The notes: a model not told the origin generated them from the letters alone. Shown: positions 24,554 through 32,996, counted from the stretch's first letter. The stretch is DNA of 64,000 nt from Roseomonas gilardii (GCF_001941945.1 NZ_CP015584.1:620001-684000), one strand, 5' to 3'. Made by a program: numbers and translations.

Positions 24554-25966
24554 TCATACAAGGAGTGAGGACATGGCTGGCGCTTCGGCGAGGAGGTCCG
24601 CCACGAGCTGCAACGCATCGCGCAGGCTTGGCCTGTCCCTCGCGGTGCCAAGTGCGATACGGACCGCCTCGGGCGGCGCTGAGACGGCAAAAGCATCACT
24701 GCCGACGATGCCGACATCTGCCGGGCGCAGGCGCGCGGTGAACTCGCCCCGGGTCCACTCTCCGGGCATACGTAGCCACAGGTGGAAAGCCGAGGAACTG
24801 GCGGCGATCAGCTCCGCTGGCAACGTCTCCATGGCGACGGCGTGCCGCGCGGCGGTTTCCCGCCTGATGCCGGTGACGATTTCGGCAGCCATGCCGCTGC
24901 CGATCCAATGCGTTGCCAGGGCCGCGGTCAGAGGCGAGGCCATCCCCGTTGTCGCCCGCACGGCTGCGGCAAGCCGTGATAGCTGGCGGGGTTCAGCCAC
25001 GGCGAGATAGGCGATCCGTAAGGCGGGCGAGACGGGCTTGGCCAAGCCGGAGACATGGAAGACCACCTCTGGTGCCAGGGCTGCCAGGGGCGGCGGTCCA
25101 TCCGGTGCCAGGGCGCCGTAGGCGTCATCCTCGATGATGGGCACGCCATGCCTGCGGGCGATATCCACCAGTGCCTTGCGCCTTTCCAGCGGTAACGTCG
25201 CCGTGGTGGGATTGTGCAAGGTTGGGGTGCAATACAGTGCTTTGGGGCTATTGTCCCGGCAGGCCTCCTCGAAGGCATCGGGTAGTAGGCCATCGCTGTC
25301 CATGGCTATCGGGGCAAGCCGCAGCCGGAGATGGGCCGTTAGGCTGCGGAACCCCGGGTAGGTCAGCGCCTCACAGCACACCAGATCGCCCGGCTCGCAC
25401 AACACGCTCAGTAAAGCGAGCAGGGCACCTTGCGCACCCGCGCAAACCAGCACCCGCTCGGAGGGCACGTCCAAGCGCCCCCGCAGCCAGTCCGCCCCCG
25501 CCTGGCGGTCCGCCGGGCTACCTCCGACCTGTTGATAGCGAAGCAGAAGATCCAGGCTCAAGCCTGCGGCGAAGGTACCCATATCATGCCGCAGGGCATC
25601 CTGCAGGCCTTGCTCTCCCGGCAGAGGTGGCGCGTTCATCCGAAGATCGACGGAAGGAATTTCCTGCCGGAACCCAGCCCCCATCTCGGCCGGTCGATCG
25701 GCGCGATGGAGGCGCACGAAGGTGCCCTGGCCCACCCGTCCCTCCACCAAGCCGCGTCGGGCTGCCTCCGCGTAGGCGCGAGTCACGGTGGTGAAGTCGA
25801 CGCCAAGCCTCTCCGCGAGCAGTCGCTGGGGTGGCAGGCGAATACCCTCGGCAATGCGCCCAGCCTTGATGTCCAGATCCAGCGCATCCGCGATGGACCG
25901 GTACAAGGGACCCGCAGACCGATCGATAATGGGCAGCCAAGTCAGATCGTCAATGGAGCGGGACAC
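24554..25966 (-). CDS. MocR-type regulator (GntR HTH fused to PLP aminotransferase-like domain)
   Basis: This 470-residue protein combines a GntR winged helix (about residues 15-85: GPLYRSIADALDLDIKAGRI, LPPQRLLAERLGVDFTTVTR) with an aminotransferase-like domain. The latter has PTLHNPTT, EDDAYGAL and the PLP-lysine motif FHVSGLAKPVSPALRIAYL. MocR proteins sense PLP-linked ligands and control neighbouring genes. Identical near-palindromes stand about 45 bp upstream of its start (26010-26023) and between its stop and DUF983 (24528-24540), supporting auto- and operon regulation. The target operon appears to have been a cytochrome bd locus, of which only DUF983 and a cydA stub remain. The regulator itself looks intact. 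Confidence 0.92.
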   Translation of the reverse strand: MSRSIDDLTWLPIIDRSAGPLYRSIADALDLDIKAGRIAEGIRLPPQRLLAERLGVDFTTVTRAYAEAARRGLVEGRVGQGTFVRLHRADRPAEMGAGFRQEIPSVDLRMNAPPLPGEQGLQDALRHDMGTFAAGLSLDLLLRYQQVGGSPADRQAGADWLRGRLDVPSERVLVCAGAQGALLALLSVLCEPGDLVCCEALTYPGFRSLTAHLRLRLAPIAMDSDGLLPDAFEEACRDNSPKALYCTPTLHNPTTATLPLERRKALVDIARRHGVPIIEDDAYGALAPDGPPPLAALAPEVVFHVSGLAKPVSPALRIAYLAVAEPRQLSRLAAAVRATTGMASPLTAALATHWIGSGMAAEIVTGIRRETAARHAVAMETLPAELIAASSSAFHLWLRMPGEWTRGEFTARLRPADVGIVGSDAFAVSAPPEAVRIALGTARDRPSLRDALQLVADLLAEAPAMSSLLV

Positions 25967-26009
25967 GCCTGAACCTCATTCGCCTACAATATGTCATCTT
26001 ACTCCTTGA

Positions 26010-26023
26010 TTGTATGCATTCAA
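26010..26023. promoter_or_regulatory. Putative MocR operator, copy 2 (mocR promoter)
   Basis: TTGTATGCATTCAA is a 14-bp near-palindrome with one mismatched symmetric pair, 44 bp upstream of the mocR start. It shares 13 identical bases with 24528-24540, and both are followed 9-10 bp later by GATTCA. It probably mediates autoregulation. Confidence 0.55.
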
Positions 26024-26269
26024 GGTGGGTATGATTCACTTGCATATCCGTTAAGAGTAATCCAGAGCCGGATTAAAGCCGTCGGGATGTGGGGTTCCTG
26101 ACAGTACCGGATGCGGATTTTATTGCGACACAACAACATACCGCACGCGCCATTCTGGTCTTTTGCTGCCCCCTTGCCAGGATCAGCATTCGTCCTGCCG
26201 CCCTTTCTGATCTCATGGCTCGACCGTCACGCCCTGGCACTGGACGAAGGCAAAGCCGATTGGGGATCG

Positions 26270-26359
26270 GAGCAGCGCATCTTCTTCGGCGTCATCCGAC
26301 TGCTCGCCAATGCACTGGAGATGCCGCTGGTCTGCACTGGCACAGACCGAGGGCTGAGG
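26270..26359 (+). pseudogene. TniB-like transposition ATPase scrap
   Basis: An internal reading EQRIFFGVIRLLANALEMPL, continuing VCTGTDRGLR, resembles the conserved 'QRxFLNxIRFLxNxLxxPxVxxGT' stretch of TniB/TnsC-type AAA+ proteins from Tn5053/Tn552-like transposons. Flanking codons do not continue the match, and no Walker motifs are present. This is at best a short relic. It is the only content I see between the mocR promoter and the cytochrome P460 gene. Confidence 0.4.
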
Positions 26360-26459
26360 TGGTCCCCGGTCCGGCTTTCCCGCAGTTTGTGTTGGGCTGA
26401 TGTGACGATGCTATCGGTCAGGCGTCTGGCTGTGGATGGGTGAGGATGCAGCAGACATG

Positions 26460-26930
26460 TCAGGGGGTGTTCCTCATCCGGTCGGCGGTCCAGACGAAGT
26501 CCTGCCCCTCCCGCGACTTGTGGCAGGAGAAGCAGCGGGCGAGGTTCTCGCTCGTGTTGACGGTGCGGTCCGGGGCGAAGGACTGGTATTCCCACTCGCC
26601 GTTGCGCTGGGCAGGCGGGTACTCGGCGCCCCAGCCCGCGCGCTTTTCCATCACGACGAAGCGGTGGAGTTCACCGCCGCGGTGGTCCTCCATCGTGATG
26701 ACGGTGCCGCTGGGAAAAGGCTCACCACGCTTCACCGCCTCGATCGCCTCGCGGCTGGTGAAGAGTTCCTCGCGGATGTTGCCGCGGTTCACGGTCGCGT
26801 AGTGCACGCCGCGCCGGTAGTCCTCGGGGAAGTGAACGAGGTCTCCTCCCGCCCAGGCCTGCCAGGCGGCTGTGACGGCAGCACCGATCATCAACGCAGC
26901 CGACAGGCCGTGGAGCAGCATGGGCTTCAT
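26460..26930 (-). CDS. Cytochrome P460 family c-type cytochrome
   Basis: This 156-residue exported protein has a signal peptide (MKPMLLHGLSAALMIGAAVT ... cleaved near AWAGG) and a P460-like beta domain (HFPEDYRRGVHYATVNRGN, a family landmark). A C-terminal heme-binding CFSCH (Cys133-His137) follows. P460 and related cytochrome c' beta proteins bind heme c in the periplasm; some oxidise hydroxylamine or bind NO. It is the last gene of a leftward operon with tautomerase, two SDRs and a cupin, 89 bp after the tautomerase gene, so it may have its own expression. Whether the heme-crosslinking lysine of true P460 is present cannot be judged by eye. Confidence 0.85.
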   Translation of the reverse strand: MKPMLLHGLSAALMIGAAVTAAWQAWAGGDLVHFPEDYRRGVHYATVNRGNIREELFTSREAIEAVKRGEPFPSGTVITMEDHRGGELHRFVVMEKRAGWGAEYPPAQRNGEWEYQSFAPDRTVNTSENLARCFSCHKSREGQDFVWTADRMRNTP

Positions 26931-27019
26931 GCTCTGCCTTCCTCGTTGCCGATAAAGGGTGTTGGGACCGGGCCCGGTGACCTGTTGGTGCCGCCCTCAG
27001 GAGCGGGTGGCGGACGCCG

Positions 27020-27250
27020 CTAAAACGGGTTGTACCCCGGCTTCTTGTAGAGCGTGTCGGGCTTGCCCAGGATATCAGGCTTGTAGACCGTCTCGGCCCA
27101 GTCGCTCGGATGGATGTCCTCAATGCTGACCGACACCGAACGTTCCGCATTGCTCGTGGTGGCCGTGATGGCCTTGGTCACCTCCTCGGCGATCCGTGCC
27201 TTCTGCTGCTCGGACTTTCCGGCGTAGAGCTTGACGATGACGTGGGGCAT
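27020..27250 (-). CDS. 4-oxalocrotonate tautomerase-like protein
   Basis: This 76-residue protein starts MPHVIVKLYAGKSEQQKARI, with the catalytic Pro immediately after the initiator Met, the hallmark of the tautomerase superfamily. The C-terminal half (SVSVSIEDIHPSDWAETVY, then KPDILGKPDTLYKKPGY) resembles the slightly longer PptA/YdcE branch. Members tautomerise 2-hydroxymuconate-type enols or have promiscuous aldolase and dehalogenase activity. It follows an SDR gene by 24 bp in the cupin/SDR operon. The substrate is unknown. Confidence 0.88.
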   Translation of the reverse strand: MPHVIVKLYAGKSEQQKARIAEEVTKAITATTSNAERSVSVSIEDIHPSDWAETVYKPDILGKPDTLYKKPGYNPF

Positions 27251-27274
27251 GATCCTGCCTTTTCTCGGGGCCAG

Positions 27275-28036
27275 TCAGTGCGCGGTGAATCCGCCGTCGA
27301 CGGCGAGTGCATGGCCGATGACGAAGCTGGCACCAGGGCCGCACAGCCAGAGCACCGCCGAGGCGATTTCCTCCGGCCGTCCCAGCCGTCCGATAGGCTG
27401 GTCCCGCATGATCTCCTTCATCGCCTCCGGTTCCTGGGCCAGCATCTCCGCCACCATCGGTGTCTCGACGGTGCCCGGGCAGACGGCATTGATGCGGATG
27501 CCCTTCGCCGCGTACTCAAGGGCGGCGCTCTTGGTCATGCCGATCACGCCGTGCTTGGAGGCGTGGTACGCCGCCCGGCCTGGCAGGCCGATCAGCCCAC
27601 CAATGGAGGAGCAGTTGACGATGGCGCCGCTGCCCTGGGTCCGCATCTGGCGCAGCTCGTGCTTCATGCAATTCCAGATACCGCGCAGGTTCACCGCCAT
27701 GACACGCTCGTACTCGTCGTTGCCGACGTCGGCGATTTCCCGAGCGGGAGACTGGATGCCTGCGTTGTTGTAGGCGGCGTCCAGGCGCCCGAAGGCGGCG
27801 ACCGTCCGCTCGACGGCGTCGGCGACCTGCTCCTCGTCAGTGACGTCGCAGGTAACGCCGAGTACCTGGAAGCCGGAACCCTTCAGATGCTCGACCGCCG
27901 CGCCGAGCGCGCCCTCGTCGCGGTCGGCCAGGGCCACGGCGGCCCCGGCTTCGGCGAAGGCGCGCACGGTGGCAAGGCCCATGCCGGAACTCCCGCCGGT
28001 CACCAGGGCGACCTTGTCGTGGAAGGACAGGGTCAT
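27275..28036 (-). CDS. Short-chain dehydrogenase/reductase (SDR), classical type
   Basis: This 253-residue NAD(P)-dependent oxidoreductase has the cofactor motif TGGSSGMG (about residues 14-21), NNAG and the catalytic YHASK. The C-terminal ending GGFTAH is usual for the FabG-like class. The Asp after the second beta strand (LADRDEG) suggests an NAD preference. It lies 4 bp downstream of another SDR gene in an operon with a cupin and a tautomerase. Two different SDRs in one small operon suggest sequential oxidation or reduction steps on related carbonyl substrates. Confidence 0.92.
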   Translation of the reverse strand: MTLSFHDKVALVTGGSSGMGLATVRAFAEAGAAVALADRDEGALGAAVEHLKGSGFQVLGVTCDVTDEEQVADAVERTVAAFGRLDAAYNNAGIQSPAREIADVGNDEYERVMAVNLRGIWNCMKHELRQMRTQGSGAIVNCSSIGGLIGLPGRAAYHASKHGVIGMTKSAALEYAAKGIRINAVCPGTVETPMVAEMLAQEPEAMKEIMRDQPIGRLGRPEEIASAVLWLCGPGASFVIGHALAVDGGFTAH

Positions 28037-28040
28037 GACC

Positions 28041-28778
28041 TCAGTACTCCTGGCTCGTGGGCCGGAAGAGGATCTCGTTGATGTCCACGTTGTCCGGCTG
28101 GCTGATCGCGAAGGCGACCGTGTCGGCGAAGGCGTCGGCCGGAATGGCGCCCTGGTAGCGCTTGCGGACCGCCTCGGCGATGTCGGGTTCGGTGATGCTG
28201 TCCACCAGCTCGGTGTCGACCATGCCGGGCGAAATGATGGTGCTACGGATGTTGTAGGGCTTCACCTCCTGCCGCAGGCCTTCCGAAATCACGCGGACGG
28301 CGTGCTTGGTGGCGGCGTAGACGACACCCGCCGGGTTCACCTTGTGGCCCGCGACGGAGGAGACGGAGATGATATGCCCGCTCTTGCGCGCCTTCATGTG
28401 CGGCAGCGCAGCGGCGATGCCATAGAGCACGCCCTTGACGTTGACGTCGATGGTGCGGTCCCATTCCTCCACCTTCAGCCGTTCCAGCGGCGAGAAGGGC
28501 ATGAGGCCCGCGTTGTTGAGCATCACGTCGATGCGGCCATGGATCTGCATCGCGCGATCCACCAGGCGTTGCACCTGCTCACGCTCGGTGACGTCGGTCT
28601 GCACGACGGCGTCCTGGCCGAGCGACAACTCCCCGGCGAGCGCCTGGAGCCGTTCCAGCCGCCGGGCGCCGAGCACCACATGGGCGCCGTCGCGGGCAAG
28701 CCGCCGCGCCGTCGCCGCACCGAGCCCGCTGCTGGCGCCGGTGATGACGACGACCTTGTCCTGAATGCCTTGGGTCAT
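28041..28778 (-). CDS. Short-chain dehydrogenase/reductase (SDR), YdfG-like
   Basis: This 245-residue enzyme has [16 protein letters not shown] (arginines favouring NADPH), [11 protein letters not shown] and the catalytic YAATKHA. The NPAG segment and the C-terminal [14 protein letters not shown] resemble NADPH-dependent aldehyde/3-hydroxy acid SDRs. It is 8 bp downstream of the cupin gene and 4 bp upstream of the next SDR. It may reduce the aldehyde or ketone linked to the cupin enzyme. The substrate is unknown. Confidence 0.92.
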   Translation of the reverse strand: MTQGIQDKVVVITGASSGLGAATARRLARDGAHVVLGARRLERLQALAGELSLGQDAVVQTDVTEREQVQRLVDRAMQIHGRIDVMLNNAGLMPFSPLERLKVEEWDRTIDVNVKGVLYGIAAALPHMKARKSGHIISVSSVAGHKVNPAGVVYAATKHAVRVISEGLRQEVKPYNIRSTIISPGMVDTELVDSITEPDIAEAVRKRYQGAIPADAFADTVAFAISQPDNVDINEILFRPTSQEY

Positions 28779-28786
28779 GACCCGCC

Positions 28787-29182
28787 TCAGCGCCGGTACT
28801 GCTCGTCGGTGACGTGTTCCATCCAGTCCACGGGGGAGCCGTTGAACTTCTCCTGGATGGCGATGTGGCTCATGGCGGTGGTTGCCGTCGCGCCGTGCCA
28901 GTGCTTCTCACCCGGTGGGAACCACACCACGTCACCCGGGCGGATCTCCTCGATCGGGCCGCCCTCGCGCTGCACCCAGCCGCAGCCCGTGGTGACAACC
29001 AGCGTCTGCCCCAGCGGGTGCGTGTGCCAGGCGGTGCGGGCGCCAGGCTCGAAGGTGACCAGGGCGCCCGCGACGCGGGCCGGGTCCGGCGGGCTGAACA
29101 GTGGATCGATGCGGACGGTGCCGGTGAAGTACTCCGCCGGTCCCTTGTTGGAAGGCTGGGTGCCCGGGCGCTTGATGTCCAT
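28787..29182 (-). CDS. Cupin protein resembling manganese-dependent (R)-hydroxynitrile lyases
   Basis: This 131-residue single-domain cupin closely resembles, as I recall it, the acidobacterial cupin hydroxynitrile lyase (GtHNL type). Shared stretches include [29 protein letters not shown] and [16 protein letters not shown], and the end [12 protein letters not shown]. The metal ligands fall at His53, His55, Gln59 and His94, the same numbering as in that enzyme. Those enzymes bind Mn and cleave or form cyanohydrins in vitro. The natural role of the family is unclear, and many relatives may act on other carbonyl substrates. It is the first gene of a five-gene leftward operon and diverges from a LysR regulator. 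Confidence 0.85.
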   Translation of the reverse strand: MDIKRPGTQPSNKGPAEYFTGTVRIDPLFSPPDPARVAGALVTFEPGARTAWHTHPLGQTLVVTTGCGWVQREGGPIEEIRPGDVVWFPPGEKHWHGATATTAMSHIAIQEKFNGSPVDWMEHVTDEQYRR

Positions 29183-29297
29183 TCGGCTTCTCCATCACGT
29201 CTCGAAGCGGAGCGCCCTGGCGGGTGACCGCGACATGTCTGTCAAAGAGGTAATGGATGGATTGCCCCAGGATTAGAGCCTAAAACCCGCATAGACT

Positions 29298-29314
29298 TTG
29301 AAGAGCTTCTTCAA
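29298..29314. promoter_or_regulatory. Perfect palindrome overlapping the LysR gene start
   Basis: TTGAAGA-GCT-TCTTCAA is a perfect 7+3+7 palindrome ending 1 bp before the ATG at 29316 and 115 bp upstream of the cupin start. It probably serves as an autoregulatory site for the LysR protein. If translation instead started at the TTG at 29298, it would be coding. Confidence 0.5.
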
Positions 29315-29315
29315 A

Positions 29316-30209
29316 ATGGTGAAAGCAAAACTGGATGATCTGAGTGCCCTGCTCGCCGTCGCGCGGGAGCGGAGCTTCACCAGGGCCGCCGCGAAGCTCG
29401 GCGTGTCGCCGTCGGCGCTGAGCCAGACGGTGCGCGAGGTGGAGGCCCGGCTCAAGCTGCGGCTGCTCACCCGGACCACCCGTAGCGTCTCTCCCACGCA
29501 AGCAGGGGAGCACCTGCTGCGCAATGTCGGGCCGCGGTTGGACGAGATCGACGCCGAGCTCGCCGCCCTGAGCGAGTTCAGCGAGAAGCCGTCGGGGACC
29601 ATCCGCATCTCTGCGACCGAGAACGCGGCCATGTCCGTGCTGATGCCTGTCCTGGGACCCCTCCTGTCGGAGTATCCGGACATCAAGGTGGAGATCTTTG
29701 TCGACTACGGCCTGACCGACATCGCCGCCGAGCAGTTCGACGCCGGGGTGCGACCGGGCGAGACACTCGCCAAGGGCATGATCGCCGTGCCCATCAGCCC
29801 ACCCATGCGCATGGCAGTGGTGGGCTCCCCCGCCTACTTCGAGAGGCGGCCGCAGCCGCGCAAGCCGCAGGACCTGACCGCGCACAACTGCATCAACCTG
29901 CGCCTGCCGACGCATGGTGGGCTGTACGCCTGGGAGTTCGAGAAAGGAAAGCGGGAGGTCAAGGTTCGCGTCGAGGGGCAGTTCGTGTTCAACAATACGA
30001 CGTTGATGCTGAATGCAGCCTTGGATGGACTTGGGCTCGTCTATCTCGCTGAGCAGCATGTACAGCCGTATGTCACGGATGGCAGGCTGGTGCGAGTGCT
30101 GGAGGACTGGTGCGAGCCGTTCTCGGGCTACCACCTCTACTATCCCAGTCGCCGTCAGCCGACGCCTGCATTTGCGCTGATAGTGGATGCACTGCGTTAC
30201 CGGGCCTGA
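29316..30209 (+). CDS. LysR-type transcriptional regulator
   Basis: This 297-residue regulator has an N-terminal winged helix (LDDLSALLAVARERSFTRAA, LGVSPSALSQTVREVEARL, LLTRTTRSVSPTQAGE) of the AaeR/DmlR-like branch, followed by an effector-binding domain (about 90-290). ATG 29316 is preferred; a TTG at 29298 is in frame but would place the palindrome inside the gene. It diverges from the cupin/SDR/tautomerase operon and most likely controls it in response to a carbonyl or aromatic metabolite. The effector is unknown. Confidence 0.92.
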   Translation: MVKAKLDDLSALLAVARERSFTRAAAKLGVSPSALSQTVREVEARLKLRLLTRTTRSVSPTQAGEHLLRNVGPRLDEIDAELAALSEFSEKPSGTIRISATENAAMSVLMPVLGPLLSEYPDIKVEIFVDYGLTDIAAEQFDAGVRPGETLAKGMIAVPISPPMRMAVVGSPAYFERRPQPRKPQDLTAHNCINLRLPTHGGLYAWEFEKGKREVKVRVEGQFVFNNTTLMLNAALDGLGLVYLAEQHVQPYVTDGRLVRVLEDWCEPFSGYHLYYPSRRQPTPAFALIVDALRYRA

Positions 30210-30340
30210 ACAGCGGCGGGTGCCGATGGCGTTTCATGCAGTCTGCTCGTGGCGTCATGGCTGCTATTGGGTACGGCCAGAAGTTATCCCGCCTGCCCTC
30301 GTCGTGCTTGGCTTACGCGCGCCGTCCCAGCTCAAGCTCA

Positions 30341-30499
30341 GAACCTATTAAATCTGACCTTGCGATCTGATAGCGTTGTGATTTCACGGCAGCCGAAGGT
30401 GCTGCCATGGCGAAGTTGTTCTGGCTGACGGAGACGCAAGTCGGGCGGATTTTGCCCTTCTTCCCGCTGTCGCAGGGGGTGCCGCGGGTGAAGGACTGA
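30341..30499 (+). pseudogene. IS5-family element, left end and transposase 5' fragment
   Basis: GAACCTATTAAATCTGACC at 30341 looks like an IS5-group terminal end. It is followed at 30407 by 30 codons, MAKLFWLTETQVGRILPFFP then LSQGVPRVKD and stop, the classic N-terminus of an IS5 transposase. The rest of the element is missing; 38 bp further the DNA reads as LysR. The element is dead and seems to have replaced the 5' part of that LysR gene. Confidence 0.75.
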
Positions 30500-30537
30500 A
30501 CCACTCCGGGTTCGGAGGAGACCTCAACCGGTGCGCG

Positions 30538-31281
30538 CCGGGCGCGGCTGAGCTGCGGGATCGCGTCCATGAGCTGGCCCGGGAAGCGCGGGCGGTCCTG
30601 CGGCCGCAGCCTGCCCGGGTGGACACCGCCTCGCTGGAGCGGAGCTTCACCATCCGGGCCAGCGAGGGCTTCCTAGAGGTCCTCTCCGCCCCGGTCGTGG
30701 CAGCCGTCGCGCGAGCGGCGCCGCAGGTCCAACTCCGCTTCGTTCCGAAGCCGGACAAGGAGGCGGGCCCGCTCCGCGAGGGGTTGATCGACCTGGAGAT
30801 CGGCCTGCACGGCACCTCCGCGCCGGAGATCCGCACCCGCTTCCTGTTCCGCGACCGCTTCGTCGGCGTGGTCCGGACGGGGCATCCGCTCCTGGCGGTC
30901 GGGGAGGTGACGCCGGAACGCTACGCCGCCTGTCGGCACGTCGCGGCATCGCGGGAAGGGGAGACGGGCGAGGCGGTCGATACCGCCCTGGGGCGGCTTG
31001 GCCTCGGGCGGCGGATCGCCGTCGCCGTGCCCGGCTATCCGGATGCCATGCGGATCGCGCGCCAATCGGACCTGGTGGCGCTGGTGCCGCGATCCTGCCT
31101 CGGCAACGGGCTGCTGGGCGATCCAACCGTCACATCCGGCTTGGAGGGGTTGGGTCTCCCGGTGCCGGCGCCGGAGTTCCTGATCTCGGCGATGTGGCAT
31201 CCTCGCCTGGACGCCGATCCGGCGCATCGCTGGCTGCGCGAGACGGTCGTGACGGTCTGCCGGGAGGCCTATCCCGGATGA
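30538..31281 (+). pseudogene. LysR-type regulator lacking its DNA-binding domain
   Basis: In frame from about 30538 the product reads AAELRDRVHELAREARAVL, the linker helix of LysR proteins. A complete effector domain follows (SFTIRASEGFLEVLSAPVVA to the end REAYPG). The winged helix is absent, and IS5-derived DNA stands in its place. A GTG at 30619 could start a 220-residue effector-only protein, so residual expression cannot be excluded. Without the HTH it cannot act as a normal regulator. Confidence 0.75.
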
Positions 31282-31311
31282 TGAAGGAGGGCCGCTGCCG
31301 GGAACGCGCGG

Positions 31312-31668
31312 TCAGGCGCTGCCCTGGCGCGCGTCGAGCACCCGCTCGATGGCCTCGCAGGCCCAGTTCCCAACCTTGGCACCGTCCGCCATCACGACGA
31401 CCTTGCCGCCAGTCCGCACCACCGCGGCGAGGCTGGCCAGCACGTGCTCTGGAAGGGTAGCGCCCGGGACCAGACCTTCGGGCAGGAGCCAGAGGCGGTC
31501 CCCTGGCTCGATCGTGTTTCCCGGCTCATCCAGGTTGTGCAGCACCGCCTGGAAGGCGCAATCCGTGACCAGGCCGAGCGAGAAGGTGGGACCACTGCCC
31601 AGGACCAGCCTGCCATCGCCGTCGTAGACAGCACCCATTGAGACTTCAGTTTCGCCATCTACGGGCAT
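31312..31668 (-). CDS. Hypothetical protein, 118 residues
   Basis: I do not recognise this protein. It has no signal peptide or transmembrane helix. The sequence alternates beta-like stretches (GAVYDGDGRLVLGSGPTFSL, DRLWLLPEGLVPGATLPEHV) with a C-terminal alpha/beta part (VVRTGGKVVVMADGAKVGNW). It sits between two IS remnants, convergent with the truncated LysR gene. Codon use looks like its neighbours (GC-rich third positions). It might be a translated gene or part of an imported fragment. Confidence 0.45.
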   Translation of the reverse strand: MPVDGETEVSMGAVYDGDGRLVLGSGPTFSLGLVTDCAFQAVLHNLDEPGNTIEPGDRLWLLPEGLVPGATLPEHVLASLAAVVRTGGKVVVMADGAKVGNWACEAIERVLDARQGSA

Positions 31669-31834
31669 AAAAACCTCATGATCTGATCGGAGAGCCCATC
31701 GTCAGGAGGCGACCTCTAGTCCAGGCTGAATCGAGACCCGTCGCCTCCTCAACGCTTCCTCGTACTCCTCTGCGGGCAGATGAGGGCACGGGCAAGGGTT
31801 TGCGGGGCGAGGTGCCGGCCGGCGCGGCGCTTGC

Positions 31835-31899
31835 AACAGACGATCGGGTACCGGAAACGGGCAAGCCGGGCGAAGGTGCGCTCCAGGGCAACACCTGAC
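31835..31899 (-). pseudogene. Transposase scrap (IS5-like)
   Basis: The leftward reading VALERTFARLARFRYPIVC resembles the 'VERTFAWLxRxRR' segment near the end of IS5-family transposases. Only about 20 codons are recognisable. The rest of 31669-31916 shows no gene. Confidence 0.4.
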
Positions 31900-31916
31900 A
31901 TGGTGCCACCGCCATT

Positions 31917-32996
31917 CTACCCGATCCGCCTGCCCTCCGCGGTGTTGAAGAAATGCAATCGGGCCGGATCGCCGGCGACGCTTACCGCATCGCCCGCCTG
32001 GACACCGCTACCGCGCGGGAATTCCAGTGTCAGGATGCGGTCCCCCTCCAGGCCGAGATAGCCGAAGACTTGGCTGCCCAGATGCTCCACCATGGTCAGC
32101 CGCCCCGAGAACCAGGCGCTTTCCTCGTCGCAGGGAAAGAGGTCCTCCGCCCGGATGCCCATCACGACGGCGCCGGTGGCGGGCACAGGGGTGGGCAGGC
32201 GGACCGGACGCACGGCACCGGCGGGCATCGCCATCCAGCCGCCGGTATCGTCCGGATGGATTTCGCAAGGCAGGGTGTTCATCGTCGGGCTGCCGATGAA
32301 GCGGGCGACGAAGAGCGTGTCCGGGTGGTGATAGAGGTCCAGCGGCGCCCCGACCTGTTCCATCCTGCCGCCGTTCATCACGACAATCCGGTCGGCCAGC
32401 GTCATCGCCTCCACCTGATCATGCGTGACGTAGATGGTCGTCGCCTTGAGGCGCCTGTGCAGCTTCGCGATCTCCAGCCGCATCTCGACGCGCAGCGCGG
32501 CATCGAGGTTGGACAGAGGCTCGTCGAAGAGGAAGGCATCCGGATGGCGCACGATGGCGCGCCCCATCGCGACACGCTGACGCTGCCCGCCGGAAAGCTG
32601 CGCCGGGCGCCGGTCGAGCAAGGATTCGATCTTCAGGATGCCGGCAGCGCGCCTGACCTCCGCCTCGACACCGCCGGGCGGCTGGTTTCGCATCTTCAGG
32701 CCGAAGCCCATGTTCTCGGCCACGCTCATATGAGGGTAGAGCGCGTAATCCTGGAAGACCATGGCGATGTTGCGCTCGCCAGGCGGCAGGTGGCCGATGC
32801 TGCGGCCGCGGATGCTGAGGTCGCCGGCGGTGATCTCCTCCAACCCGGCGATCATCCGCAGCAGCGTGGACTTGCCGCAGCCGGAAGGGCCTACCAGCAC
32901 GATGAACTCGCCGCTCTCGATGTCCAGATCGACCTGCTGGAGCACGTTCAGGGCACCATAGTCCTTCCGGATGCCACGCAGCGTGATGGCCGCCAT
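31917..32996 (-). CDS. Carbohydrate ABC transporter ATP-binding protein (UgpC/MalK type)
   Basis: This 359-residue ATPase has Walker A GPSGCGKST, Q-loop MVFQDYALYPHM, signature LSGGQRQR, Walker B DAFLFDEPLSNLDA and H-loop YVTHDQ. A C-terminal OB-type regulatory domain (about 235-359) is typical of the CUT1 family. The start at 32996 gives the usual MAAITLRGIRKDYG. It diverges from the GntR/esterase/binding-protein/permease operon and supplies its energy-coupling subunit. A shared promoter with palindromes at 33080-33103 points to joint control. Confidence 0.94.
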   Translation of the reverse strand: MAAITLRGIRKDYGALNVLQQVDLDIESGEFIVLVGPSGCGKSTLLRMIAGLEEITAGDLSIRGRSIGHLPPGERNIAMVFQDYALYPHMSVAENMGFGLKMRNQPPGGVEAEVRRAAGILKIESLLDRRPAQLSGGQRQRVAMGRAIVRHPDAFLFDEPLSNLDAALRVEMRLEIAKLHRRLKATTIYVTHDQVEAMTLADRIVVMNGGRMEQVGAPLDLYHHPDTLFVARFIGSPTMNTLPCEIHPDDTGGWMAMPAGAVRPVRLPTPVPATGAVVMGIRAEDLFPCDEESAWFSGRLTMVEHLGSQVFGYLGLEGDRILTLEFPRGSGVQAGDAVSVAGDPARLHFFNTAEGRRIG

